Shown here one piece after another: positions 1-5,757 of a stretch of DNA of 5,757 nt (within the stretch, counting starts at the first letter, position 1; every line of letters starts with the position of its first letter). The notes under the pieces were generated by a model, which saw only the letters and a program-made list of their open reading frames with translations, did no database searches and was not told the DNA's origin. The translations under genes were made by a program, and so were the position numbers. The stretch is taken from positions 1-5,757 of the forward strand of contig JBAWYD010000137.1 in assembly GCA_037143735.1 (NCBI GenBank), given 5' to 3'. This DNA comes from JAPLJQ01 sp037143735. Lineage in GTDB: Bacteria > Desulfobacterota > Syntrophia > Syntrophales > UBA2185.

Positions 1-716
1 GATTTTCCATATCGCTCCCGAATGATGGAAACCTCATCCCTCGTCTCCGATACATGGATATTATAGGGAACGTCCGCTTTGCGCGCCACATTCTTGATGC
101 AGGAGAGAGTGTCGGGAGAACAGGTGTACGGTGCATGGCAGGCAAGGGCAGGAATAATGAGAGGGTATTTCCCCAGCCACCTGTCGATAAATCTCTCCGC
201 AACTTCTGTAATTTTTCCAGGATCATTCGGGTTGGGAAGATCTATAAACCCCTGGCAGACGATGCCGCGCATTCCGGAAGCCACAGCTGCTCCGGCGACA
301 CTGCTTTCGTAGAAGTAGGCATCGCAGAACGTCGTTGTGCCTGAAAGAATCATCTCCGCCATGGCAAGCATGGAGCCGGCATAGACCATATCCCGGTTGA
401 CATATCTTGCCTCTGCCGGCCAGATATGATTCTGAAGCCAATCCATCAGAGGGAGATCATCCGCCATACCCCGGAAGCACACCATGGGCAGATGGGTGTG
501 GGTATTGATCAGGCCGGGCATGATGAGAGAACCCGAGGCGTCCAGAATCTCTTTTGCCCTGTATGAATGATCAGCATCGGCTTTGCGCTTCTCGATCAGG
601 GCAATGCTTCCATTTCGGATACCGATCACCGGGTTCTCCATAATGTCCTTCCCGTCGCCTGACATGGTGAGGAGGATGCCTCCGGTAATAAGAATGTCGT
701 ATTCTGAATTCTTCAT
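1..716 (-). CDS. Amidohydrolase, MtaD/SsnA-type deaminase paralogue, C-terminus off the left edge
   Basis: This gene is cut by the window edge. I translated 238 residues from an ATG at 716, and the frame is still open at base 1. The start MKNSEYDILITGG matches the N-terminal beta-sandwich of the amidohydrolase superfamily. The metal-binding HxH is H73/H75 (INTHTHLP), followed by CFRGMADD and LMDWL. The HAPYTCSP segment carries H194, and HVSET gives the third metal histidine H221 with catalytic-type E224. The later His and the metal Asp lie beyond the edge. Family members hydrolytically deaminate 5-methylthioadenosine, S-adenosylhomocysteine, guanine-like or triazine substrates in the cytoplasm; the substrate here cannot be told. 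Its start is 7 bases after the stop of the upstream paralogue, with only a weak ribosome-binding site, so it is probably translated by coupling from the same mRNA. Family confidence is high, exact function low. Confidence 0.9.
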   Translation of the reverse strand, partial: MKNSEYDILITGGILLTMSGDGKDIMENPVIGIRNGSIALIEKRKADADHSYRAKEILDASGSLIMPGLINTHTHLPMVCFRGMADDLPLMDWLQNHIWPAEARYVNRDMVYAGSMLAMAEMILSGTTTFCDAYFYESSVAGAAVASGMRGIVCQGFIDLPNPNDPGKITEVAERFIDRWLGKYPLIIPALACHAPYTCSPDTLSCIKNVARKADVPYNIHVSETRDEVSIIRERYGK

Positions 717-723
717 CGTTGCT

Positions 724-2058
724 TCAGGACTCAAAGCTCTTTCGGACGCGCACGGCAATCTGATTCACCCTTTGCATGGCTTCCCCTTCATTGATTGTTA
801 GAAGCCTGCGATTCTGCATCACGATCCGTCCATTGATAAGGACCGTGTCTGCATCGGCGCCGTTCACTGCATAGACCAGATGGGAGTATTCATTGTAAAG
901 AGGAGTAAGATGGGGTTTGTTCATATCGACGATGACGATATCCGCTTTCTTGCCCGGCTCAAGGGTGCCGACAAGCCTGTCAAGCCCCAGCACCTTGGCT
1001 CCACTGGATGTGGCCATATGCAGGACGGTACGGGCGGACATAACCGTCGGGTCCAGACGCGCCGATTTTTCCAGCTTGGCTGCCGTATCCATTTCCTGAA
1101 ACATATCGAGATTGTTGTTGCTGGCGCATCCGTCCGTTCCCAAGCCCACGGTGATCCCGGCATTGATCATCTCGGAGATGGGGGCAACACCGGAGGCAAG
1201 CTTCATATTGCTCTCCGGATTATGAACGACCTTGCAGCCATGGTCGGCGAAAAGACGGAAATCATCTTCCTGCATGTAAACTCCATGAAAAACAAAGAAA
1301 CGTTCATTCAGATATCCGATCTCTTTCAGGAAATCCGACGCCTTCAGTCCCAGCTTTTCCTGAATCAGACCCGCTTCAGTCATGTTTTCAAGAAAATGGG
1401 TGGCCAAGGGGACGTCGTATCGGTCCGCCAAAGCCTTGGCGTCTTTGAGAAGGGTGGGGGAGCAGGTGTAGAGGGAATGGGGTTCCACAACGATGCTGAC
1501 AAGGGGATCGTCGGCCCACTTCTTGATCAGCCTCTCCGTATAGTCCAGCCCCTCTTGAGGCGTTTGAAAATTCGGCGAGGGAAAGTCAAAAAGAACCTCC
1601 CCCAACAAACAGCGCATTCCTGCTGATTTAGCCGCCTGCGCCGTTTCATCTTCAAAGATGTACATGTCACAGAAGGTAGTCGTTCCGGATTTTATCATCT
1701 CCGCGCATGCCAGAAGACTGCCCCAGTAAGCGAGTTCCGGATCGACATTTTTTGCTTCTGCGGGGAATATATAATTACTCAGCCAGTCCATCAGATCCAT
1801 ATCATCGGCAAGCCCCCGGAAACAGGTCATGGCCGCATGGGTATGTGCATTAATCAGCCCCGGCATAACCAGAGAATCTTTTGCCTCTATCCTCTGCTTT
1901 CCATAATATTCCTTCTCTATGTCTTCTTCATTTCCAACGGCGACGATGGTATCTCCGCTGATGACAAGGGACCCCTTTTGAATCTTGGTATCCTTCTCGT
2001 CCATCGTAAGGATTCGACCACCAGAGATGACAATATCCACTTCTTTCATACGATCCAT
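724..2058 (-). CDS. mtaD: Amidohydrolase, 5-methylthioadenosine/S-adenosylhomocysteine deaminase-like
   Basis: This is a full-length cytoplasmic metal-dependent deaminase of about 444 residues, normal for the MtaD/SsnA/AtzB group. In MtaD this enzyme converts methylthioadenosine or S-adenosylhomocysteine to the inosyl derivative plus ammonia. Numbering from a GTG at 2061, the sequence shows H73/H75 (NAHTHAAM), H195 (EPHSLYTCSP), third metal histidine H222 with E225 (THFLEN), H259 (VFHGV), the VVHNPESNMKLASG segment and metal ligand D310 (LGTDGCASNN). The spacing of these residues matches the TM0936-type enzyme. The C-terminal sandwich ends with the usual LEPGKKADIVIVD. Start choice is uncertain: GTG 2061 lies 1 base after GGAG, ATG 2058 lies 4 bases after it, and ATG 2049 (MKEVDIVISGG) aligns best with the paralogue downstream. 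The gene heads a two-gene unit. A TATGAT at 2103-2098 (minus) could be its -10, but I see no good -35. Related deaminases acting on guanine, 8-oxoguanine or triazines cannot be excluded. Confidence 0.92.
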   Translation of the reverse strand: MDRMKEVDIVISGGRILTMDEKDTKIQKGSLVISGDTIVAVGNEEDIEKEYYGKQRIEAKDSLVMPGLINAHTHAAMTCFRGLADDMDLMDWLSNYIFPAEAKNVDPELAYWGSLLACAEMIKSGTTTFCDMYIFEDETAQAAKSAGMRCLLGEVLFDFPSPNFQTPQEGLDYTERLIKKWADDPLVSIVVEPHSLYTCSPTLLKDAKALADRYDVPLATHFLENMTEAGLIQEKLGLKASDFLKEIGYLNERFFVFHGVYMQEDDFRLFADHGCKVVHNPESNMKLASGVAPISEMINAGITVGLGTDGCASNNNLDMFQEMDTAAKLEKSARLDPTVMSARTVLHMATSSGAKVLGLDRLVGTLEPGKKADIVIVDMNKPHLTPLYNEYSHLVYAVNGADADTVLINGRIVMQNRRLLTINEGEAMQRVNQIAVRVRKSFES

Positions 2059-2150
2059 CACGCTCCAACGAATTGTACTTCCAGGCGGCGAATTCTTATC
2101 ATAGTAAACGGAGGATCATCAAGGGATATTCAGATAGCCGCTCTAAATTC

Positions 2151-2179
2151 TTGACACCGATTTTTAAAAATAATATATG
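2151..2179 (+). promoter_or_regulatory. Sigma70-type promoter for tRNA-Leu
   Basis: A perfect TTGACA at 2151-2156 is followed, after a 17-base AT-rich spacer, by TATATG at 2174-2179 (4 of 6 matches to TATAAT). The predicted start of transcription near 2186 would leave a short leader before the tRNA at 2197. The match and the position make it very likely the tRNA promoter. It lies in the divergent region shared with the minus-strand deaminase genes. Confidence 0.75.
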
Positions 2180-2196
2180 ACCGGTACATCAAATTT

Positions 2197-2284
2197 GCCT
2201 GGGTGGCGGAACTGGTAGACGCAAGGGACTTAAAATCCCTCGATACCTGGTATCGTGCCGGTTCGATTCCGGCCCTAGGCACCA
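2197..2284 (+). tRNA. tRNA-Leu, anticodon UAA
   Basis: A complete class II tRNA cloverleaf of 88 bases, including the encoded CCA at 2282-2284. The acceptor stem is 2197-2203 paired with 2274-2280, with one G-U. The D stem is GCG/CGC, with GG in its loop. The anticodon stem is AGGGA/TCCCT around loop CTTAAAA, with anticodon TAA at 2231-2233 reading UUA. The long variable arm, CGATAC-CTG-GTATCG, is typical of leucine tRNAs. The T stem is GCCGG/CCGGC with a TTCGATT loop. Discriminator A at 2281 is the leucine identity base. The gene stands alone with its own promoter and probable terminator. Confidence 0.97.
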
Positions 2285-2312
2285 TTATAAAAACAGGAGG
2301 TTGCGACTTTTC

Positions 2313-2336
2313 AGGCTTGCAGCCTTTTGTTTTATT
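2313..2336 (+). terminator. Probable intrinsic terminator of tRNA-Leu
   Basis: AGGCT (2313-2317) and AGCCT (2321-2325) form a 5-bp stem with a TGC loop, followed at once by a T-rich run with two interruptions (TTTGTTTTATTT). It sits 29 bases after the CCA end. The stem is short, so the call is moderate, but the position and the T tract fit a factor-independent terminator. Confidence 0.55.
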
Positions 2337-2381
2337 TGGTTGCTCAAAGGTTATTCTCTCCCACTTTGGAAAATTAAGGGT

Positions 2382-2404
2382 CCGCTGCCTAAAAAAAGCA
2401 GTGG
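2382..2404 (+). other. Hairpin with A-rich loop upstream of the ATPase gene
   Basis: CCGCTGC (2382-2388) can pair with GCAGTGG (2398-2404) over 7 bp with one G-U, around a 9-base loop that ends in seven A residues. It lies about 60 bases before the MoxR-type gene. It lacks a trailing T tract on the plus strand, so it is not a standard terminator. It may be a structured leader element or have no function. Confidence 0.35.
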
Positions 2405-2462
2405 CATTTATCAGGGAGATTGATTAAAAAAGGGCACAAAGATTGTGAGGAGTAAATCTATT

Positions 2463-3314
2463 ATGACCAAAACAGCAGAGTCTACGTCGTTTCGCGGGGC
2501 TTCCCGCTATGTTCTCGATGATGAATTGGCAAAAATCGTCAATGTTTCCATGGCCCTGGAAATGCCTCTCCTGCTCAAGGGGGAGCCGGGCACGGGCAAG
2601 ACCATGCTGGCCCATGCCATCACGGAAAGCATGAACATGCCCCTCATCACCTTGAATGTTAAATCGAGCATGAAACTCGTGGATGCCCTCTATCAGTACG
2701 ACACACTTACCCGCCTCAATGACAGCCGTTTCGGCGATTCCAAGCGGGATGTCAGCGATATCGAGGCCTACATCCGCATGGGAAAAATCGGTCAGGCCTT
2801 TGTTTCCGATGTCCGGACCGTCCTTTTGATCGACGAAATCGACAAGGCCGACACAGACTTTCAGGACGACATGCTGGATGTCCTCGATCAGATGCAATTT
2901 GACATCATCGAGATCGACAAGACCGTCACGGCCAAACACCGACCGGTAATCATCATCACCTCGAACGCGAAAAAGGATCTCTCCGATCCCTTCCTGGGAC
3001 GCTGCAACTTCCACCACATCGCCTTCCCCGATCAGGAAATGATGCGCCTGATCATCAACGTCCATTTTCCCGACATAGACGAGGAACTCGTGGGGGCCTC
3101 CGTTAGCGCCTTCTACCGCATCCGGGAACTGCGGGGGATCGAGAAGAAACCGGCGACCCGGGAGTTGATCAACTGGCTCCGGGCCTTGAAGAACGACCCC
3201 GATTTTCGGCCCAAGGTCCTGCAACAGGGCAAGATTCCCTACCTCGGCATCCTCTTCAAGAAAAGCGCCGACCTCATCCAGGCGGCGCAGCAGTTTGGCA
3301 GGAGCGCGTTTTAA
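2463..3314 (+). CDS. MoxR-family AAA+ ATPase
   Basis: A 283-residue cytoplasmic AAA+ ATPase of the MoxR group, which acts as a chaperone or remodeller, often for metal-cofactor assembly and in partnership with a VWA protein. Walker A is GEPGTGKT (40-47), Walker B is LLIDEID (121-127), sensor 1 is the SN pair at 167-168 (IITSN), the likely arginine finger is R180 (DPFLGRCNFHH), and sensor 2 is R233 (PATRELINWL). The length is typical and the protein is all ATPase core and lid, without extra domains or membrane segments. I chose ATG 2463 because AGGAG (2448-2452) lies 10 bases upstream; an in-frame GTG at 2445 sits beside that site and is unlikely. Its stop overlaps the start of the VWA gene by one base (TAATG), so the two are translationally coupled. 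It resembles CoxD of carbon monoxide dehydrogenase clusters, but a CO-related role is not shown here. Confidence 0.93.
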   Translation: MTKTAESTSFRGASRYVLDDELAKIVNVSMALEMPLLLKGEPGTGKTMLAHAITESMNMPLITLNVKSSMKLVDALYQYDTLTRLNDSRFGDSKRDVSDIEAYIRMGKIGQAFVSDVRTVLLIDEIDKADTDFQDDMLDVLDQMQFDIIEIDKTVTAKHRPVIIITSNAKKDLSDPFLGRCNFHHIAFPDQEMMRLIINVHFPDIDEELVGASVSAFYRIRELRGIEKKPATRELINWLRALKNDPDFRPKVLQQGKIPYLGILFKKSADLIQAAQQFGRSAF

Positions 3315-4507
3315 TGTTTGTTGATTTTTTCTATACCCTCCGGGACCGGGGAATTCCGGTCACACCGACCTCGTTTCTGAGGCTCCACAAGGCCCTCAGC
3401 CTGGGACTGGTCCAGTCCGTGGAAGACTTCTATACGGCGGCGCGAGCTATTCTTGTCAAAAGTGAAAGGTATTTCGACAGCTACGATCAGATCTTTGCCC
3501 ATCATTTCAAGGGGGTGGAGTTTCATGACCCCACAGCCGTCGAATTGACGGAAATCGCACGGGCCATGCTCGACCAATGGCTGAAAAATCCGGGGGATAT
3601 GGCCAGGGCACTGGGTGTGGATGAGGCCACATTGCAGAAAATGACGCCGGAGGAGTTGATCCAGTATTTTCTCGACCGCCTGAAGGAACAGACGGAGGCC
3701 CACCACGGGGGCAACAAATGGATCGGCACGCGGGGAACGTCGCCCGTCGGCCATTCAGGCTATCATCCCGGGGGGATGCGCGTGGGCGGACAGTCCCGGA
3801 ACAAATCCGCCGTCAAGGTAGCCATGGAAAGGCGCTACCGGGATTATTCCCAAGAGGGGCCCCTCACAGAGTTTCAGATGGGAGAAGCCCTGAAGAGGCT
3901 CCGGCGGATGACGCCCACCGGGCCCAAGGACACCGTCAATGTCGATAAAACCATCTATCAGACCATGCGCAACGCCGGGGAGATCGAAATTGTCTTCGAC
4001 CGCCGTCTGAAGGACCGCATGAAGATTATCCTCCTGATCGACAACGGCGGCTGGTCCATGGAACCCTATGTGGAAATCGTCCAGACGCTGTTCCATTACG
4101 CCCGGTCCCAGTTCAAGGATCTCAAGATCTATTTTTTCCACAACACGATCTACAACCGCGTCTGGGCGGACCCCCAGCGGTATCACAAGCCCGAACCCCT
4201 TGAAGAGTTTATCAGAAAAGATCCGGAAACGAGGCTGATCATGGTCGGAGACGCCAGCATGGCCCCCTATGAGCTTATACACGGCAACGGCGCCATCTAT
4301 TTCGATCAGAAGCCAACCGGGGCAAGCATCGATCGTCTGAAATTTCTTGCCCAGACCTTCCGTCACGCCGTCTGGCTCAATCCCGTCCCCCAGAACGAAT
4401 GGGAGATGACCTGGACCATCGGCATTGTCCGTCAGGTCTTCCCCATGTTCGAACTGACCCTGGACGGCCTGGAAAAGTCCATTCTCCACCTCATGGCAAA
4501 GCACTGA
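3314..4507 (+). CDS. CoxE-like VWA-domain protein
   Basis: A 397-residue protein of the CoxE-like group (COG3825 type), the usual partner of short MoxR ATPases. The N-terminal helical part (about 1-125) begins FFYTLRDRGIPVTPTSFLRL. A conserved glycine-rich stretch at 132-159 contains GGNKWIGTRGTSPVG and PGGMRVGG, a signature of this family. The C-terminal VWA fold (about 235-395) has a MIDAS-like site: D243 and S248 in LLIDNGGWSME, T278 in HNTIYN, and D313 in MVGDASM. The first motif is not the classic DxSxS, so metal binding may differ. There is no signal peptide or membrane helix, so it is cytoplasmic. AGGAG at 3300-3304, inside the end of the ATPase gene, lies 9 bases before the ATG. The gene ends with tandem TGA TAA stops. 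The pair is expected to act as a complex; the client is unknown because no CO dehydrogenase or similar gene is in the window. Confidence 0.9.
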   Translation: MFVDFFYTLRDRGIPVTPTSFLRLHKALSLGLVQSVEDFYTAARAILVKSERYFDSYDQIFAHHFKGVEFHDPTAVELTEIARAMLDQWLKNPGDMARALGVDEATLQKMTPEELIQYFLDRLKEQTEAHHGGNKWIGTRGTSPVGHSGYHPGGMRVGGQSRNKSAVKVAMERRYRDYSQEGPLTEFQMGEALKRLRRMTPTGPKDTVNVDKTIYQTMRNAGEIEIVFDRRLKDRMKIILLIDNGGWSMEPYVEIVQTLFHYARSQFKDLKIYFFHNTIYNRVWADPQRYHKPEPLEEFIRKDPETRLIMVGDASMAPYELIHGNGAIYFDQKPTGASIDRLKFLAQTFRHAVWLNPVPQNEWEMTWTIGIVRQVFPMFELTLDGLEKSILHLMAKH

Positions 4508-4558
4508 TAACTTTCCCGACCACTTTCACGATATTGATACTCCAGCGCCCCGCTCATG

Positions 4559-4589
4559 GATCATCACCATTTCCATTCCTCCCCCTCAT
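4559..4589. repeat. Direct repeat, left copy (24 bp exact, 31 bp with two mismatches)
   Basis: Bases 4559-4582 are identical to 5412-5435. Extending to 4589/5442 adds 7 bases with two mismatches. On the minus strand this copy reads HEGEEWKW-stop, against NEAEEWKW-stop at the end of the small membrane gene, in the same frame. No start codon or full gene accompanies it here, so it looks like a leftover gene end or a mobile repeat in the convergent gap between the VWA and toxin genes. Confidence 0.8.
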
Positions 4590-4592
4590 GTC

Positions 4593-4613
4593 GGAGACCT
4601 TCTCCAAGATTTT
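4593..4613 (+). terminator. Weak possible terminator after the VWA gene
   Basis: GGAGA (4593-4597) and TCTCC (4601-4605) form a perfect 5-bp stem with a CCT loop, followed three bases later by a short run of four T. It lies 85 bases after the VWA stop, in the gap before the convergent toxin gene. The T tract is poor, so this is only the best candidate in the gap. Confidence 0.25.
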
Positions 4614-4651
4614 GAGTGTGAAATAGTGATTCCGTCAAAAATGGGAACTAA

Positions 4652-5059
4652 TCAGGGAAGTAATTTGAATCCTGCCTGTGTGAAGTGTTTATCGAAAGAC
4701 AAAGCCGACTCGTTTCCCTCGTCTTTCATCACCATAAAGGAAATACAGTCCGTCATTGAATAGGTCTTGTCGTCATGCTGCTGAAAATAATGCCAGCCTT
4801 TTTCAAACAGCCCTTTATCAACGTGAATAACTTGAACCGAACGGCTGTTCATCAATCTGTTGCCAATCTCTACCGCCTTGGCATGCCGGCTGCGGCTGCT
4901 GAAGAAGGTGACGATCTCGTCAATGACATATGTTGTTGTAACCATCACCGGTAAGTCTTTCAGAAGCTCATTCCATAGTTGTGAAGCCTTTTCGTGGTTT
5001 TGATCTGTCGCCGATTCCAGAGCAATAATAAAACCGGTATCGATGAAGATACTTCTCAT
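4652..5059 (-). CDS. vapC: PIN-domain toxin of a VapBC-type toxin-antitoxin module
   Basis: A 135-residue PIN-domain protein, expected to be a magnesium-dependent endoribonuclease that cuts tRNA or other RNA and halts growth when not held by its antitoxin. The length is typical of VapC. The four conserved acidic residues are present: D7 (IFIDTGFIIAL), E48 (VIDEIVTF), D104 (SMTDCISF) and D123 (LSFDKHF). The segment KTYSMTDCISF is characteristic of the family. The start ATG at 5059 overlaps the antitoxin stop in an ATGA junction, and a G-rich stretch at 5070-5066 gives a ribosome-binding site 6 bases upstream. The active site looks intact, so the toxin is probably functional. The direct-repeat copy lies about 60 bases past its stop. 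Confidence 0.9.
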   Translation of the reverse strand: MRSIFIDTGFIIALESATDQNHEKASQLWNELLKDLPVMVTTTYVIDEIVTFFSSRSRHAKAVEIGNRLMNSRSVQVIHVDKGLFEKGWHYFQQHDDKTYSMTDCISFMVMKDEGNESALSFDKHFTQAGFKLLP

Positions 5060-5271
5060 GAATTTCCCCCGGAAAGGTAGCGATCATGCTGCTCCGACCC
5101 ATCAGAAATGCCACAATCGACAGGATTCTTTCCCAGTTCCAGAATGGGATCACGGGCAATATGGGGCCTAACAACAACGGCATCTCTTGTCTTCTCAACA
5201 TCAACCTCTTTAACATCGGGAAACCAATCTCTCGGAATGACCACCCCTTGGTCTGTTACAGCGATTCTCAT
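5056..5271 (-). CDS. Antitoxin of the PIN-domain toxin
   Basis: A 71-residue protein just upstream of the toxin gene and overlapping it by 4 bases, the standard layout of a toxin-antitoxin pair. It begins MRIAVTDQGVVIPRDWFPDV, a short beta-rich N-terminus that may be a DNA-binding swapped-hairpin (AbrB-like) domain; that assignment is inferred. The C-terminus, with DPILELGKNPV and DGSEQHDRYLSG, is a pattern I recall from antitoxins paired with PIN toxins and probably wraps the toxin. I chose ATG 5271 because AGGAG lies 6 bases upstream. A longer in-frame reading from 5298 has no such support and would place the ribosome-binding site inside the gene. Antitoxins of this kind usually repress their own operon together with the toxin. 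Confidence 0.85.
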   Translation of the reverse strand: MRIAVTDQGVVIPRDWFPDVKEVDVEKTRDAVVVRPHIARDPILELGKNPVDCGISDGSEQHDRYLSGGNS

Positions 5272-5294
5272 AAGATTCTCCTTGCTTATCACAA

Positions 5295-5314
5295 ACAAAT
5301 TATCGTCTATTTGT
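5295..5314. promoter_or_regulatory. Inverted repeat, candidate antitoxin operator
   Basis: ACAAAT (5295-5300) and ATTTGT (5309-5314) form a 6-bp inverted repeat with an 8-base spacer. It lies between the predicted start of transcription and the antitoxin ribosome-binding site, where an autoregulatory operator would be expected. The arms are short and AT-rich, so chance is possible. Confidence 0.35.
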
Positions 5315-5328
5315 CGCTTACCGGCTTA

Positions 5329-5357
5329 AATATGGCGTTAGGGTTAGAAAAAGTCAA
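5329..5357 (-). promoter_or_regulatory. Candidate promoter of the toxin-antitoxin operon
   Basis: On the minus strand TTGACT (5357-5352) is followed, after 17 bases, by CATATT (5334-5329). These match the sigma70 consensus at 5 of 6 and 4 of 6 positions. Transcription would start near 5322, about 50 bases before the antitoxin ATG. The spacing is ideal and the location is right. Confidence 0.55.
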
Positions 5358-5411
5358 GCATCTTTGTGGTTTCGAATGAATACAGCTATACTTGCTTTGC
5401 TGGAAGGAGAC

Positions 5412-5442
5412 GATCATCACCATTTCCATTCCTCCGCTTCAT
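5412..5442. repeat. Direct repeat, right copy, covering the end of the small membrane gene
   Basis: This is the second copy of the element at 4559-4589: 24 bases identical, 31 with two mismatches. Here it encodes the last eight codons and the stop of the 71-residue membrane protein (EAEEWKW-stop). The two copies are in the same orientation and enclose the whole toxin-antitoxin module with its promoter, about 850 bases apart. Confidence 0.8.
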
Positions 5443-5632
5443 TTTTCCCTTTACGTTTTGACTTACGATAATCCAGAAATTCTAAAATCGGCCAGAGCAA
5501 TATCAGGTAATAAAAATTACCATAAAACAAAAGCACCGGTATCATGAGTAAAGTGAGGCAAAATAGGATTTTTATAACATTGTCAGTCAAGACAAAATCC
5601 AAAGTTCTGTTGATTCTTTTAAAAAAATTCAT
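5417..5632 (-). CDS. Small two-helix membrane protein of unknown function
   Basis: I do not recognise this 71-residue protein. It has a basic amphipathic start (MNFFKRINRTLDF), two hydrophobic segments at about 19-37 (VIKILFCLTLLMIPVLLFY) and 41-53 (YYLILLWPILEFL), then a strongly basic stretch (DYRKSKRKGK) and an acidic, Trp-rich end (EAEEWKW). The charge pattern suggests an inner-membrane hairpin with its tail in the cytoplasm. AAGGGG at 5648-5643 lies 10 bases before the ATG. The stop of an ORF entering from the right edge lies directly against this start. Its AT-rich coding sequence differs from the GC-richer ATPase/VWA genes, hinting at acquired DNA. Whether it is linked to the toxin-antitoxin pair is not shown. 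Confidence 0.6.
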   Translation of the reverse strand: MNFFKRINRTLDFVLTDNVIKILFCLTLLMIPVLLFYGNFYYLILLWPILEFLDYRKSKRKGKNEAEEWKW

Positions 5633-5757
5633 TTACTCACATCCCCTTAATCTTCTGCGCTTTGTTTTGGGTTTCAGTGCATCCCCTTTGCCCTCTAAGC
5701 GCTCAAGTGCTAAATAGAGAAATGAAGGGATTTCCCTGACGCCCCGTTCCCACATTG
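5633..5757 (-). CDS. Partial ORF entering from the right edge, uncertain
   Basis: One minus-strand frame is open from the right edge to a TAA at 5635-5633, immediately before the ATG of the small membrane gene and in the same frame. From the in-frame ATG at 5755 it reads 40 residues, beginning MWERGVREIPSFLYLALERL and ending with a very basic run (KPKTKRRRLRGCE). The other two frames contain stops in this stretch. It could be the end of a real gene co-transcribed with the membrane protein, or a chance open frame. I recognise no family. Confidence 0.3.
   Translation of the reverse strand, partial: MWERGVREIPSFLYLALERLEGKGDALKPKTKRRRLRGCE

Noticed and set aside
880..1626. A 248-residue plus-strand ORF opposite the full-length deaminase
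   Set aside because: It lies wholly antisense to a gene with intact motifs, shows no recognisable domain, and is a codon-bias shadow.
2257..2284. tRNA-Leu 3' end as an integration attachment site
   Set aside because: I see no second copy of the tRNA 3' end and no integrase gene in the window.
2203..2427. A 74-residue ORF beginning MAELVDARDLKSLDTWY
   Set aside because: It is a translation of the tRNA-Leu gene and its trailer, a familiar annotation artefact, not a protein gene.
2424..3224. A 266-residue minus-strand ORF opposite the MoxR ATPase
   Set aside because: It mirrors the ATPase reading frame and shows no domain; the plus strand has clear Walker motifs.
3755..4504. A 249-residue minus-strand ORF opposite the VWA gene
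   Set aside because: It is an antisense shadow of a gene with clear family signatures and has no recognisable motif of its own.
5086..5379. Plus-strand ORFs of 97 and 73 residues over the antitoxin and its promoter
   Set aside because: They are antisense to a well-supported antitoxin gene with a good ribosome-binding site and overlap its promoter.

Overview
The window looks like a bacterial chromosome segment of middling GC with AT-rich accessory DNA at its right end. The protein families present (MtaD-type deaminases, a MoxR ATPase with a CoxE-like VWA partner, a PIN toxin-antitoxin pair) fit an anaerobic deltaproteobacterium (Desulfobacterota, for example a Syntrophus-like organism). That placement rests on family impression only; no rRNA or other taxonomic marker is present.

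Left third, minus strand: two adjacent, clearly paralogous amidohydrolases of the MtaD/SsnA/AtzB deaminase group lie 7 bases apart in one transcription unit. The upstream, full-length copy spans about 2058 to 724. The downstream copy starts at 716 and runs off the left edge. Both keep the metal and catalytic residues visible so far, so they probably deaminate related amino-purine or similar substrates.

Centre: a divergent intergenic region carries a strong sigma70-type promoter for a tRNA-Leu(UAA) gene with an encoded CCA end, followed by a probable small hairpin terminator. Next comes a tight plus-strand pair: a MoxR-type AAA+ ATPase (2463-3314) and a CoxE-like VWA protein (3314-4507). They overlap in a TAATG junction, so they are almost certainly co-translated and work as a chaperone or metal-insertion pair. 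No CO dehydrogenase or other obvious client gene is in view.

Right third, minus strand: a PIN-domain (VapC-type) toxin and its small antitoxin share a 4-base ATGA overlap, with a plausible promoter and an inverted repeat upstream. A 71-residue two-helix membrane protein lies upstream of them, preceded by an ORF that enters from the right edge and stops directly against its start codon. A 24-base perfect repeat (31 bases with two mismatches) occurs at the end of the small membrane gene and again just past the toxin gene, so the toxin-antitoxin module is bracketed by direct repeats. This is the most interesting structural oddity in the window. Nothing else seen amounts to a clearly new system.
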